Assembly (NCBI GenBank): GCA_902363455.1
Contig: CABJAC010000005.1
Coordinates: forward strand, 62,001-126,000
DNA from: Caryophanales bacterium
GTDB taxonomy: Bacteria > Bacillota > Bacilli > Exiguobacteriales > Exiguobacteriaceae
Length of the DNA stretch: 64,000 nucleotides
Direction: 5' to 3'
The position numbers and the translations under genes are program-made. A model generated the notes under the pieces. It saw nothing but the letters and a program-made list of their open reading frames with translations, had not been told where the DNA came from and ran no database searches. Positions within the stretch are counted from its first letter, which is position 1; each line of letters starts with the position of its first letter. Shown here piece after piece: positions 25,205 to 34,286 of this stretch.

Positions 25205-26328
25205 TGTACTTCCTCCTCCTGAATGAACTGCTCACTCAAGACGGAAAGCAAGCTACTTCTAGTAATTAATCCACGTAATTGGCCCAATTTGTTGGTAACG
25301 GGTAAATAACCTGTTTCTTCATGGTTCATGACTTCAAGTACATCAAGCAACGAGTCTTGTTCATCGACTGCGACAAGTTCACCTTCCATGACGTCTTCAA
25401 TCCGTACCCCTTTATCCGGTGCCGTTTGAATATTTTTCAACTTGACGATTCCTTGCAGGATCCGGTCGCGGTCCGTAATCAACAGACTGTCGACCTTCCG
25501 TCCACGCATGATTTCAATACCTTGCAACAACGTTCGTTTCCCGCTGATCGAAACAGGATCTTCAATCATGATGTCCTCTGCTTTGATGAACGCCGGACTG
25601 CTCCAAATCTTGTTTTTCCCAATAAATGATTCGACGTATTCATCTTTAGGGTGACGCAGGATTTCTTCCGGTGTATCGAATTGAACGATTTCCCCATCAC
25701 GCATGATACAAATCCGATCGGCTAATTTAATCGCTTCATCCATATCGTGGGTGACGAATACAATCGTTTTTTTGACTTCTTCTTGGAGATTGAATAACTC
25801 TTCTTGGAGGTCATTGCGTGTGACGGGGTCAAGGGCACTGAACGGTTCATCCATTAAGATGACGTCCGGATCATTCATCAACGCCCGGGCAAAACCGACC
25901 CGCTGTTGTTGTCCACCACTGAGTTCACTCGGATAACGATCAATAAATTGTTTTGGATCGAGACCGACCATCTGAAGTAACTCTTCCGTCCGAAGGTCCA
26001 TCTGATCATGATCTTTCCCTTCAAGACCGGCAATCAATTGAATGTTTTCCCGAACCGTCATATGTGGAAATAAACCGGTTTGTTGGATGACGTATCCCAT
26101 ATGACGACGCAATTCAATCGTATCGGTTTTCATGATGTCTTTTCCATTCACTAAAATCGTACCTGATGAAGGCTCAATTAATCGGTTGATCATTTTGAGG
26201 GACGTCGTTTTTCCACAACCACTTGGTCCGATAAAGACAACCAGTTCACCCTCTTTGATTTCGAGGGTCAAGCCTTTTAAGACAACGTTATCTTTAAATT
26301 GCTTCCCAACGTTTTTAAATTCGATCAT
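25201..26328 (-). CDS. Compatible-solute ABC transporter ATPase with CBS domains (OpuCA type)
   Basis: The 375-residue ATPase powers the betaine/carnitine-type importer. Walker A is GPSGCGKTTS, the signature LSGGQQQRVG, and Walker B VILMDEPFSALD, followed by a switch histidine in VTHDMDEA. Two CBS domains occupy about residues 255-375; in OpuCA/OpuA these sense ionic strength or cyclic-di-AMP. An in-frame GTG three codons upstream overlaps the ribosome site, so ATG at 26328 is used. A near-perfect SigB promoter (26365-26390) precedes it, fitting osmotic and general-stress control, as for opuC of Listeria. Confidence 0.9.
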   Translation of the reverse strand: MIEFKNVGKQFKDNVVLKGLTLEIKEGELVVFIGPSGCGKTTSLKMINRLIEPSSGTILVNGKDIMKTDTIELRRHMGYVIQQTGLFPHMTVRENIQLIAGLEGKDHDQMDLRTEELLQMVGLDPKQFIDRYPSELSGGQQQRVGFARALMNDPDVILMDEPFSALDPVTRNDLQEELFNLQEEVKKTIVFVTHDMDEAIKLADRICIMRDGEIVQFDTPEEILRHPKDEYVESFIGKNKIWSSPAFIKAEDIMIEDPVSISGKRTLLQGIEIMRGRKVDSLLITDRDRILQGIVKLKNIQTAPDKGVRIEDVMEGELVAVDEQDSLLDVLEVMNHEETGYLPVTNKLGQLRGLITRSSLLSVLSEQFIQEEEVQ

Positions 26329-26364
26329 CGATTCCACTCCTTTTACTATTTCCGTATACCATCT

Positions 26365-26390
26365 TTTCCCTGTTCATTTCATGATTAAAC
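26365..26390 (-). promoter_or_regulatory. SigB promoter of the OpuC-type operon
   Basis: On the minus strand a perfect GTTTAA (26385-26390) is followed after 14 bases by GGGAAA (26365-26370), 37 bases before the ATG at 26328. It is the best SigB match in the window. Confidence 0.72.
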
Positions 26391-26409
26391 AATTATTTTA
26401 ATTTTTTCA

Positions 26410-26435
26410 GTTTGAATCCGTAAAAAATCGGGAAT
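26410..26435 (+). promoter_or_regulatory. SigB promoter of the LysM deacetylase gene
   Basis: GTTTGA (26410-26415), 14 bases, GGGAAT (26430-26435) fits the SigB pattern closely. It is 20 bases from, and divergent to, the SigB promoter of the osmolyte operon. The leader to the start at 26533 is about 90 bases. Confidence 0.62.
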
Positions 26436-26532
26436 TATTTCCCTCTTTTTTAGTTTTTTTACTGAGAAAGGGTAAGAGATAAGTAGAGACAAACGAGGCA
26501 GCGTCATCCAAGAAAAAGGAGGCGAACTACAC

Positions 26533-27552
26533 ATGCACAGCAAGTGGATTCGGATCATCATGATTATGTTAATGTCGCTTTTTCCTTTCTTCAGTTATGG
26601 TTTGACAGCAGATGCAGCGAGTTCGACATTTGTCACGAAAGGATCGACGACGAGTAAAGTCGTCGCACTGACATTTGATGACGGTTCAGATGGTGGCAAT
26701 ATCACGAAGATTCTCAGCATCTTGAAAAGTAACAACGTCAAAGCCACCTTCTTCCTGACCGGTGCAGGTGCGAACAATCACCCTCAACTGATCAAAAACA
26801 TCGCAACGGCCACCCCGACGCACCAAATCGGGAATCACTCTTACACGCACCCCGATTTTACGAAATTAACCGCAGCTCAAATGACAAGCGAACTGTCCAA
26901 AACCGAGACATTGATCAAATCACTGACAGGTCGGACGACTAAACCGATTTTCCGTGCGCCGTTTGGTGCCAGCAACAGTGCGGTCCTAGCTGCCGTCGGA
27001 AATGCCGGGTACACCAAAACGATTCAATGGAACATCGACACAACGGACTGGAAAGGCATTAGTTCGACCGCAATCTTAGCACGTGTCGTTCCGAACGTCG
27101 TACCGGGCTCCATCGTCTTGATGCATACCGGTGTAGGGGCGCCGGGTACTCCAGTTGCTCTCCCTTCTATGATTTCGCAACTCAAAGCGAAGGGTTACAA
27201 ATTCGTCACGATTTCTGAATTGTTGCAACTTCCTCCAAGCGGCAGTAAAACCTACACCGTTAAATCAGGCGATACCCTGTACAAAATTGCTAATCTATAC
27301 AATGTCAGCGTTTCAGCTCTTGCGAAAGCCAACAATATCACGAACTATAATCTGATTAACGTTGGTCAAGTTCTCGTCATCCCGGGCACTACACCGCCAC
27401 CTGCGACCGTCAGTTATACGGTGAAGGCTGGAGATACGTTATATTCCATCGCAACGAAATATGGCGTCACCGTTACCGCTCTCGCCAGTGCCAACAAGAT
27501 TACTAATGTCAATTTGATTTCGGTCGGACAAGTCCTTGTCATTCCGAAGTAA
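26533..27552 (+). CDS. Secreted NodB polysaccharide deacetylase with two LysM domains
   Basis: The 339-residue exported enzyme has a signal peptide (about 1-29), a NodB domain (about 41-232) and two C-terminal LysM repeats (about 241-285 and 293-339, both YTVK-GDTLY ... VGQVLVIP) that bind peptidoglycan. The catalytic motifs are intact: TFDDG (D49, D50), [22 protein letters not shown] and VLMHTG. It probably removes acetyl groups from wall sugars, which raises lysozyme resistance. In contrast to the other NodB protein (8267), its first motif is canonical. AAGGAGG lies upstream. The SigB-like promoter suggests stress induction. Confidence 0.9.
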   Translation: MHSKWIRIIMIMLMSLFPFFSYGLTADAASSTFVTKGSTTSKVVALTFDDGSDGGNITKILSILKSNNVKATFFLTGAGANNHPQLIKNIATATPTHQIGNHSYTHPDFTKLTAAQMTSELSKTETLIKSLTGRTTKPIFRAPFGASNSAVLAAVGNAGYTKTIQWNIDTTDWKGISSTAILARVVPNVVPGSIVLMHTGVGAPGTPVALPSMISQLKAKGYKFVTISELLQLPPSGSKTYTVKSGDTLYKIANLYNVSVSALAKANNITNYNLINVGQVLVIPGTTPPPATVSYTVKAGDTLYSIATKYGVTVTALASANKITNVNLISVGQVLVIPK

Positions 27553-27554
27553 CT

Positions 27555-27592
27555 AAAAAACACCTTCGTCCGCTAAAGACGAGGGTGTTTTT
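27555..27592. terminator. Bidirectional terminator between the deacetylase gene and lysA
   Basis: AAAAACACC-TCGTC pairs with GACGA-GGTGTTTTT around a seven-base loop. It ends both convergent units, including the eight-gene lysine operon. Confidence 0.88.
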
Positions 27593-27600
27593 GGGTCATT

Positions 27601-28914
27601 TTAAGAAGATGGAATGTTTTCCAGTCCGAGATCACACTGGATCAAGTCGGCATACGTCTGTCGACGAACGACTTCGCGAGACTCGCCTTCGTTGACGAAA
27701 ACAACGGCTGGTCGCAAAAATTGATTGTAATTGCTCGCCATCGAATAGTTGTAGGCACCTGTGCCGAACACAGCCAGTGTATCTCCATTGACCGGTTCCG
27801 CTAGATCAGCTGACTCCGCGACTAAATCTCCTGATTCACACGCTGCACCGACAACTGTTACGTGACGTGTCTCTCCCTGGATTCGATTGGCGATGACCGT
27901 TTCATACACCGCTCCGTATAAAGCAGGACGGATGTTGTCCGCCATTCCGCCGTCGACGGACAAATACGTTCGAACACCCTGTACTTCCTTAATCGCCCCG
28001 ACGGTATAGAGGGTCGTTCCTGCATTCGCGACGACCCAACGTCCCGGCTCAATGCCGATTCGTGGACGATCGATGGCGAGACGTGACGTCTCTTCGTCGA
28101 TGATCGCCATCACCCGCTCCATCGTCTGTTCAAAATCAAGTGGTTGATCCGCTTGCGTATAGGCAATACCGAATCCGCCGCCAAGATTGACTTCACTTGC
28201 GACAAACGCTGTCCGTTCACGAATCGTTTCCACAAACCCCATCATCGTCCGGGCTGTCCGTTCAAACAGCTCGATTTCTTGAATTTGCGAACCGACGTGA
28301 CAATGAATGCCGAGTAACACTAGATGTTCCGCTGCTAAAACGGCTTCCACCGCTTCCAGGTACGACTCGTCATGCGTCGAAAAACCGAACTTCGTGTCGA
28401 CACCACCGGTCTGAATTTTCGTGTGAGCCCCGCCAATGACTTGCGGCACGATCCGAATCAGGACGTGGACCGTTTGACACGCTTCTGCGGCAATCTGATT
28501 GAGTTGGGCGATTTCGCCGTAATGGTCGATGACAATCTTACCGACACCTTCTTCGACGGCATAACGTAAATCCTGTGTGGACTTGTTCGAGCCGTGGAAA
28601 TAGATCCGTTCGGCCGGTACACCCGCTTTGCGGGCAATAAACAGTTCGCCGCCCGTTACGACATCGATTCCAAGTCCGTGCTTGACGACTTGCTGATATA
28701 CGGCACCAATCGTTAAGGCTTTAGAAGCAAACGAGGCATACGTGTTCGGATATTTTTCTAAAAAGGCATCCCGTACGGTCGCCAGACGGTCTGTCAATTC
28801 ACGCTCTGCCATGACATAAAGCGGTGTCCCGTATTGTTTCGCAAGCGCCGTTGCCGCCACACCATCGATTTGTAATTCATTCTCTTGTTCCGTCAAATAT
28901 TGGCTTCCGTACAT
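27601..28914 (-). CDS. lysA: Diaminopimelate decarboxylase
   Basis: The 437-residue PLP enzyme forms lysine from meso-diaminopimelate. The PLP lysine is in YASFASKALT near residue 65. Conserved parts include GIDVVTGGELF, HCHVGSQI, NLGGGFGI, EPGRW and the C-terminal ESGD and GTGAYNYSM. It is the last gene of the lysine operon, 12 bases after the alanine racemase-like gene, with an AAGGGGG ribosome site. Control comes from the L-box riboswitch 6.6 kb upstream. Confidence 0.95.
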   Translation of the reverse strand: MYGSQYLTEQENELQIDGVAATALAKQYGTPLYVMAERELTDRLATVRDAFLEKYPNTYASFASKALTIGAVYQQVVKHGLGIDVVTGGELFIARKAGVPAERIYFHGSNKSTQDLRYAVEEGVGKIVIDHYGEIAQLNQIAAEACQTVHVLIRIVPQVIGGAHTKIQTGGVDTKFGFSTHDESYLEAVEAVLAAEHLVLLGIHCHVGSQIQEIELFERTARTMMGFVETIRERTAFVASEVNLGGGFGIAYTQADQPLDFEQTMERVMAIIDEETSRLAIDRPRIGIEPGRWVVANAGTTLYTVGAIKEVQGVRTYLSVDGGMADNIRPALYGAVYETVIANRIQGETRHVTVVGAACESGDLVAESADLAEPVNGDTLAVFGTGAYNYSMASNYNQFLRPAVVFVNEGESREVVRRQTYADLIQCDLGLENIPSS

Positions 28915-28926
28915 CTGGATTCCCCC

Positions 28927-29985
28927 TTATAAATAACGATGTGTCAAACGCCACGAGCGGGCACACATCTGCTCCGAATTATTGGCTGTTCCGGTCCGGG
29001 TGATATCATCGATTTCGATGCCGTCCCCGTACAGTACAACTTTGTCACCGATTTGAACCTTCGAATCGATGGCGATGAATGTATGACTCATGAACAATTT
29101 GCTGATGATCGGATATCTTTTCCCGTTGATGATGACCGGAAGCGATGAGCGTCCGCGGACGACCCCGTCTCCGTATCCAACCGGAAGAACAGCGACGCGA
29201 ATTGCTTCCGGCGCCGTATACGACGTACCGTAACCAACGTGTTCCCCTGCCTCCACTTGACGAATCTCAACGACTTCCGTCGTCATCCGGAGGGATGGCA
29301 CGAGCCAGTCCATTTTTTCAATCGGTGAGTAACCGAACAAGAAAATACCGGGCCGGACATAGTTACAAAAAGCGAGACGTGGATCATGTTTGACGATCGT
29401 CGCACTGTTTTCTGCATGCAGATACGTAAAGTCATGTTCCGCCCGTAATGGTCCGCCGATTTCGAGGAATCGTTCGACCTGACCATCATGATCGGCTCCC
29501 GGCTCATCCGCCAATGGGAAATGCGTGTAGAGCCCCGTCAGGATAAGCTCCTGTTCGCGCACTGTCTCAAGTACCGCTAACGCTTCTTCAAGCGAACTGA
29601 CACCAAAACGGTTCATCCCGACATTTACTTTTAGATGAAGTTCAATTCCTGATAACTCCGCCTGATGACGTTTCAGCCAGTCGAGTGAAGGAATTCCAAG
29701 TGCTACTCCATGCAACCGGACTTCTTTAAAATGCGACGCCGGATTCATCGCCAGGACATAACTGTCTGGAAAATTCGTTTTGATTTCAATTGCTTCGTAG
29801 ACTTCTGCCACTGCGAAATGCCGAACACCGGCTTCCATCAATGTGGCGACCATCTCAATCATTCCTAAGTTATAAGCATTGTTTTTGACCACGGCAAAAA
29901 TCTGCTTATTGGACCGGGCGAAAACCGATGCGACGTTATGCCGCACCGCTTCCCGATCGATTGTAACGACAGTTCGTGAACTCAT
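28927..29985 (-). CDS. Alanine racemase-family protein in the lysine operon
   Basis: The 352-residue fold-type III PLP enzyme has the cofactor lysine in AVVKNNAYNLGM, the carbamylated-lysine region HLKVNVGMNRFG, the second catalytic tyrosine in VGYGTSYTAP, and LPVGYGDG. All catalytic parts are present, so it should be active. The usual Alr text AVVKADAYGHG is altered around the lysine, as in the second racemase (alr2) of the S. aureus dap operon, which has the same position before lysA. Whether it racemises alanine or another amino acid is open. The start at 29985 shares one base with the stop of the aminotransferase gene (TAATG). Confidence 0.82.
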   Translation of the reverse strand: MSSRTVVTIDREAVRHNVASVFARSNKQIFAVVKNNAYNLGMIEMVATLMEAGVRHFAVAEVYEAIEIKTNFPDSYVLAMNPASHFKEVRLHGVALGIPSLDWLKRHQAELSGIELHLKVNVGMNRFGVSSLEEALAVLETVREQELILTGLYTHFPLADEPGADHDGQVERFLEIGGPLRAEHDFTYLHAENSATIVKHDPRLAFCNYVRPGIFLFGYSPIEKMDWLVPSLRMTTEVVEIRQVEAGEHVGYGTSYTAPEAIRVAVLPVGYGDGVVRGRSSLPVIINGKRYPIISKLFMSHTFIAIDSKVQIGDKVVLYGDGIEIDDITRTGTANNSEQMCARSWRLTHRYL

Positions 29986-30917
29986 TATTCTGCGATGGCA
30001 GGTGTCACGTAAGTCAACCATGCCGCATATTGTGGCAATTGACCCGAGACCGCTTGACGGTAAAGACCAAGTAACTCATCTGCGACAGCCCGTGTTCCGC
30101 CGTTGATGACGATATGATCAATTTCACCGACACTAGTGATTTCTGCAGCTGTACCCGTCAAGAAGATTTCGTCTGCGACGTATAACTCATCACGACCGAT
30201 ATGACGCTCGACGACAGGATACCCTTGATCCTGCGCAAGACGCATGATGACTTGACGTGTGATACCGTCCAGAACCGAACAGTCGAGTGAAGGTGTATAG
30301 ATCGTGCCGTTTTTCAACATAAACAAGTTAGCGACACTCGCTTCACTGACATTTCCGTTCATATCAAGGGCAATCGCCTCATCAAATCCATCACGAAGTG
30401 CTTCCCCTTTTAAGAGTTGCGAGTTCATGTAGTTCGCGGCAGCTTTTGCTTGCATCGGCATCATCGTGGACGAAACGCGACGGTATGAAGCGACCTTCGC
30501 ACGGATGCCGGTACCTTTATCAAAGTATTCACCAAGCTCCCAACAAGAAATCCCGACGTGAACCGTCGTATCTTTTGCCATCAGTGCCTGCCACGGTGTA
30601 CCGAGGAAAACAAACGGGCGGATGTAACAAGATTCAAAGCCATTTTTGGCGACAAGATCAATCGTCGCTTGGACAAGTTCTTCCACTGTATAAGGAATCG
30701 TCACGTGATAGAACGCACAACTGCGGAACAATCGTTCAATGTGTTCCGTCAATTGGAAGATTGCCGGACCATCCGGTGTCGCATACGCACGGATGCCTTC
30801 AAAAAATCCGCTTCCATAATGAATCGCATGGGACATGACGCTCGTATTTGCCTCTTTTGGATCATGAAAAACCCCGTCTAACCAAATTGCTTCTCCATAC
30901 TGTGTATCCACTGCCAT
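29985..30917 (-). CDS. Class IV PLP aminotransferase, branched-chain (IlvE) type
   Basis: The 310-residue protein has IlvE features: GSGFFEGIRAY at the start, SCYIRPFVFLG, the PLP lysine in MQAKAAANYMNS, and the cofactor loop NVSEASVANLFM plus TGTAAEITSV. By family it transfers amino groups between branched-chain amino acids and 2-oxoglutarate. It sits between dapH and the racemase-like gene, where S. aureus carries a hydrolase-type gene and where the pathway needs an N-acetyl-diaminopimelate aminotransferase. It may supply that step, or glutamate-linked transamination in general; this is inference. AGGAGG lies eight bases before the ATG. Confidence 0.85.
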   Translation of the reverse strand: MAVDTQYGEAIWLDGVFHDPKEANTSVMSHAIHYGSGFFEGIRAYATPDGPAIFQLTEHIERLFRSCAFYHVTIPYTVEELVQATIDLVAKNGFESCYIRPFVFLGTPWQALMAKDTTVHVGISCWELGEYFDKGTGIRAKVASYRRVSSTMMPMQAKAAANYMNSQLLKGEALRDGFDEAIALDMNGNVSEASVANLFMLKNGTIYTPSLDCSVLDGITRQVIMRLAQDQGYPVVERHIGRDELYVADEIFLTGTAAEITSVGEIDHIVINGGTRAVADELLGLYRQAVSGQLPQYAAWLTYVTPAIAE

Positions 30918-30942
30918 GTGTTTTCCTCCTCTTCGACGTCAA

Positions 30943-31650
30943 TCAGAGTGAACGTAAATCGTCCACCAATTGCGTCTTCTCTGCTGTTTTTGCATCTTTT
31001 TGTTTGATCACGCGTGCTGGTGTACCAGCCACTACGCTACCGGCAGGAACGTCTTCTGTGACGACACTGCCCGCTGCGACGACGGCATCTTTTCCGACGC
31101 GGACACCTTCTAAGATGACGGCGTTCGCTCCGATCAAGACACCATCTTCAATGATGACCGGTGTTTTTGAAGGTGGTTCAAGGACCCCTGCGACCACTGC
31201 ACCGGCACCCACATGAACGTTTTTACCAATCGTTCCGCGTGCACCAACGACGGCGTTCATATCAATCATTGTACCATCTCCGATCGATGCACCGATATTA
31301 ATGATTGCCCCCATCATGATGACCGCATTGTCGCCGATGACGACATGATCACGAATCCATGAACCTGGTTCGATCCGGGCATTCAAATGACGTGTATCGA
31401 GCATGGGCACGGCACTGTTGCGACGGTCGTATTCGACGTGCACTTCCGTAATCCGGTCTGCATTCTCTTCTAAGAAAGTTGAAGCAAGTCCTGCATCGGC
31501 GAAGAAAATTTTGGATTGATCCGTCCCGAATGCTGTTGCTCCTTCAATCGTCAATCCTGCCAAGTCACCATTGACGTACAATTTGACGGGCGTTTGTTTT
31601 TTCGCATCTTTAATGAACTTCGCAATTTCATAAGCATCAGTTAATAACAT
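30943..31650 (-). CDS. dapH: Tetrahydrodipicolinate N-acetyltransferase
   Basis: The 235-residue protein transfers acetyl from acetyl-CoA to tetrahydrodipicolinate, marking the acetylase branch of the diaminopimelate pathway. The N-terminal domain (about 1-75) begins with [16 protein letters not shown] as in Bacillus DapH (YkuQ). The C-terminal half is a left-handed beta-helix with hexapeptide repeats such as [20 protein letters not shown]. Its first 14 bases overlap the end of dapB, with AGGAGG inside dapB. The next enzymes of this branch (PatA, DapL, DapF) are not in the operon. Confidence 0.93.
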   Translation of the reverse strand: MLLTDAYEIAKFIKDAKKQTPVKLYVNGDLAGLTIEGATAFGTDQSKIFFADAGLASTFLEENADRITEVHVEYDRRNSAVPMLDTRHLNARIEPGSWIRDHVVIGDNAVIMMGAIINIGASIGDGTMIDMNAVVGARGTIGKNVHVGAGAVVAGVLEPPSKTPVIIEDGVLIGANAVILEGVRVGKDAVVAAGSVVTEDVPAGSVVAGTPARVIKQKDAKTAEKTQLVDDLRSL

Positions 31651-32383
31651 GTGAATCCTCCTGTGTGTAGAGCGTCTCCAGTGTATAGAGTCCCGCTGAT
31701 TTTTGAATGAGTGCTTCCGCCGCTTTGATGGCGCCTGAAGCGAATACTTTTTTGGATAACGCCGTGTGTTTGATTTCGATCAACTCATCGACGCCGGCAA
31801 ACAACACTTCGTGTTCGCCGAAAATCGTTCCCCCACGCATCGAATGCATGCCGATTTCGTTTGGTTCCCGCTTTTCACGCGTCGACTCCCGTTCATAGAC
31901 CGGTTGGACATTTCGTAAATCCTGAATGGTCCGGAGCAACAGCTCTGCCGTCCCGCTCGGTGCATCAACTTTTTGATTGTGGTGTTTTTCAAGCAGTTCG
32001 ATGTCGAAAGCTCCGGCAAGCGGAACGAGTGTTTTCAACAACTGTTGCATCATCGCGATTCCAAACGACATGTTATACGATTGGAAAATCGGAATCTGTT
32101 TGGAAGCGTCACGAATCGTCTGCAGCTCGGCTTCCGAGAAACCGGTCGTCGCAATGACGAGTGGTGTCTTCGTTCTCATCCCATAATCCAGTAGGTCCGG
32201 CAACAAGCTCGGGTGTGAGAAGTCAATGATCGCATCGACCGATTCCGTCATTTCAGCGAGCGTGCCGTATGAGGGCACACGTTCCGCCGTTTTCGTTTTG
32301 TCGATGACGGCAACGACGGCATCCGGTGCCAGTTCATGCACGTAATGTCCGGTCGCTCCGTATCCGTGAATGGCGAGTCTCAT
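31637..32383 (-). CDS. dapB: 4-Hydroxy-tetrahydrodipicolinate reductase
   Basis: The 248-residue NAD(P)H enzyme reduces the DapA product. The nucleotide motif is GYGATGHYV at the N-terminus, which is shorter than the usual GxxGRMG form. The catalytic motif [15 protein letters not shown] and the later GMHSMRGG are intact. It overlaps dapA by four bases (ATGA) and dapH by 14 bases, so translation is coupled along the operon. Confidence 0.94.
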   Translation of the reverse strand: MRLAIHGYGATGHYVHELAPDAVVAVIDKTKTAERVPSYGTLAEMTESVDAIIDFSHPSLLPDLLDYGMRTKTPLVIATTGFSEAELQTIRDASKQIPIFQSYNMSFGIAMMQQLLKTLVPLAGAFDIELLEKHHNQKVDAPSGTAELLLRTIQDLRNVQPVYERESTREKREPNEIGMHSMRGGTIFGEHEVLFAGVDELIEIKHTALSKKVFASGAIKAAEALIQKSAGLYTLETLYTQEDSHVIN

Positions 32384-33261
32384 CCAACCACTCCTTTATA
32401 ACTCCGCATCGTCTCAAGCAGGTGCGTATGTCCCGCTTCCGACTGACGGACGAGCGGCAGACGCGGAGCCCCGACGGCAATCCCGATTTCTTCAAGTGCT
32501 GCTTTGACGGGAATCGGATTAACGTCACTGAACAAGGCGGAAATGACAGGCATCAGATCACTCTGAATCCGGCGTGCCGTGTCGTAGTCGTTTGCAAGCA
32601 GCGCTTCTGCCAAGGCTTGCGTCTCAGCCGGATACGGATTCGACAAGACGGAAATCACGCCTTGTGCCCCCCATGCCATGTACGGGAGAATTTGATCGTC
32701 GTTGCCGCAGAAAACGGCAAAGTCGTTTGGTAAAGCCGTCATCAGTTCACCCATGAAGCTGACGTCCCCACTCGCTTCTTTGAACGCTTGGATGTTCGGA
32801 TGCTTCGCAAGCGTCACGGCAGTCTCAACTGAAATCGCTACCCCCGTACGTGACGGGACGTTATACAGCATGATCGGAAGCGAAACCGCATCCGCGACAG
32901 CCGTGAAATGCGCTACGAGCCCGGCTTGTGAAGTTTTGTTGTAATACGGTGTCACGAGCATCGCTGCATCGGCACCAAGACGTTCCGCCGCTTGTGTCTT
33001 TTCGATTGTCTGCGCCGTATTGTTCGTTCCGGTTCCGGCAATGACAGGCACGCGTCCTGCCGTCACACGGACCGCCGTTTTCAGTAACGTCTCGAACTCT
33101 TCATTCGTCAGCGTCGATCCTTCTCCTGTCGTCCCACCGACGACCAATGCTTGAATGTTTGCCGCGAGTTGTTGTTCGATGAGTTGTTCAAATACGGTTA
33201 AATCCAGTTCACCCGTTGACGTGAACGGTGTTGCCAGTGCTGTTCCTGCTCCTTTAAACAT
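32380..33261 (-). CDS. dapA: 4-Hydroxy-tetrahydrodipicolinate synthase
   Basis: The 293-residue TIM-barrel aldolase condenses aspartate semialdehyde with pyruvate, the committed step to diaminopimelate. The Schiff-base lysine is in IQAFKEASGD near residue 160. The catalytic tyrosine is in MLYNVPSRTG, and GGTTGEGSTL lies near residue 45. Length is typical. It lies 20 bases after asd with a GGGAGGA ribosome site. Confidence 0.95.
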   Translation of the reverse strand: MFKGAGTALATPFTSTGELDLTVFEQLIEQQLAANIQALVVGGTTGEGSTLTNEEFETLLKTAVRVTAGRVPVIAGTGTNNTAQTIEKTQAAERLGADAAMLVTPYYNKTSQAGLVAHFTAVADAVSLPIMLYNVPSRTGVAISVETAVTLAKHPNIQAFKEASGDVSFMGELMTALPNDFAVFCGNDDQILPYMAWGAQGVISVLSNPYPAETQALAEALLANDYDTARRIQSDLMPVISALFSDVNPIPVKAALEEIGIAVGAPRLPLVRQSEAGHTHLLETMRSYKGVVG

Positions 33262-33281
33262 GTCGGATTCCTCCCCGTTTC

Positions 33282-34274
33282 TTAAGAATGGATTGAACTT
33301 TCAAGTGCTTGACGCGCCACTTGGACGGCGTTCGAAGCAGCCCCTTTTCGAATGTTGTCGGCGACACACCAGATGTGGAAGGTGTTCGCAAGACTCTGGT
33401 CTTGTCGAATCCGTCCGACGTATACATCATCCGTTCCACTGGCATCAAGCGGCATCGGATACTGATTTTGACTGACATCGTCGACCAGGACGACGCCGGG
33501 TGCTTGACGCAATGCTTCGCGGATTGCTTCGACCGTCGTCTCCTGCTCAAACGTCACGTTGATCGCAACGGAATGAGCGTTCGTGACCGGGACGCGGACA
33601 CATGTCGCGCTGACCGGCAACTCTGGTAAGCGGAAGATTTTGCGTGTCTCATCAATCATTTTCTGCTCTTCTTTCGTATACCCATCCGGTAAGAACACAT
33701 CGATATGCGGCAGGATGTTATCGTGAATCGGGTGCGGATAATTGACCGGTTCTTCGCCGCAACTGCCGCGGGCTAAATCCTCAATTCCTTTTTGACCCGA
33801 ACCGGAGACCGCTTGATACGTCGTATAGTTGATACGCTGTAAACCAAACTGCTGAAGTGGTGCCAGGGCGACGACGGATTGAATCGTCGAACAGTTCGGA
33901 TTGGCGATCAATCGATCGTCCGGACCGATTGACTGCGGATTCACTTCCGGTACGACGAGCGGGATATCCGCCTGCATCCGGAAGGCACTTGAGTTGTCGA
34001 CGACGAGTGTTCCTGCTGCAGCGAGTAACGGGGCATACTGTTCACTGATCGTTCCGCCTGCTGCGAACAGTGCGACATCGATGCCGTCTTCTGTGATTTG
34101 CTCCGATAATGCTTGAATCGTAACGTCTTGTCCTTTGAACTGGACGGTTTTCCCGGCAGAACGGGCTGAGGCGTAAGCTGAAATTTGACGAACCGGAAAG
34201 TCGAGTTCCGCCAAGACTTGCAACATTTTTTGTCCAACGGCGCCTGTTGCGCCAATGACTGCTACATGATACAT
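33282..34274 (-). CDS. asd: Aspartate-semialdehyde dehydrogenase
   Basis: The 330-residue NADP enzyme reduces aspartyl phosphate to the semialdehyde. The N-terminal nucleotide motif is VIGATGAVGQKML. The catalytic cysteine is in IANPNCSTIQ (near residue 127), and the general-base histidine is in NAHSVAINV. It follows lysC by 12 bases and has AAGGAGG. The placement gives the order lysC-asd-dapA-dapB-dapH. Confidence 0.95.
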   Translation of the reverse strand: MYHVAVIGATGAVGQKMLQVLAELDFPVRQISAYASARSAGKTVQFKGQDVTIQALSEQITEDGIDVALFAAGGTISEQYAPLLAAAGTLVVDNSSAFRMQADIPLVVPEVNPQSIGPDDRLIANPNCSTIQSVVALAPLQQFGLQRINYTTYQAVSGSGQKGIEDLARGSCGEEPVNYPHPIHDNILPHIDVFLPDGYTKEEQKMIDETRKIFRLPELPVSATCVRVPVTNAHSVAINVTFEQETTVEAIREALRQAPGVVLVDDVSQNQYPMPLDASGTDDVYVGRIRQDQSLANTFHIWCVADNIRKGAASNAVQVARQALESSIHS

Positions 34275-34286
34275 ATGGTTTCCTCC

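Noticed and set aside
30918..30942. A T-box or other leader for the IlvE-type gene
   Set aside because: Only 25 bases separate it from dapH; there is no room for a leader and no T-box sequence.
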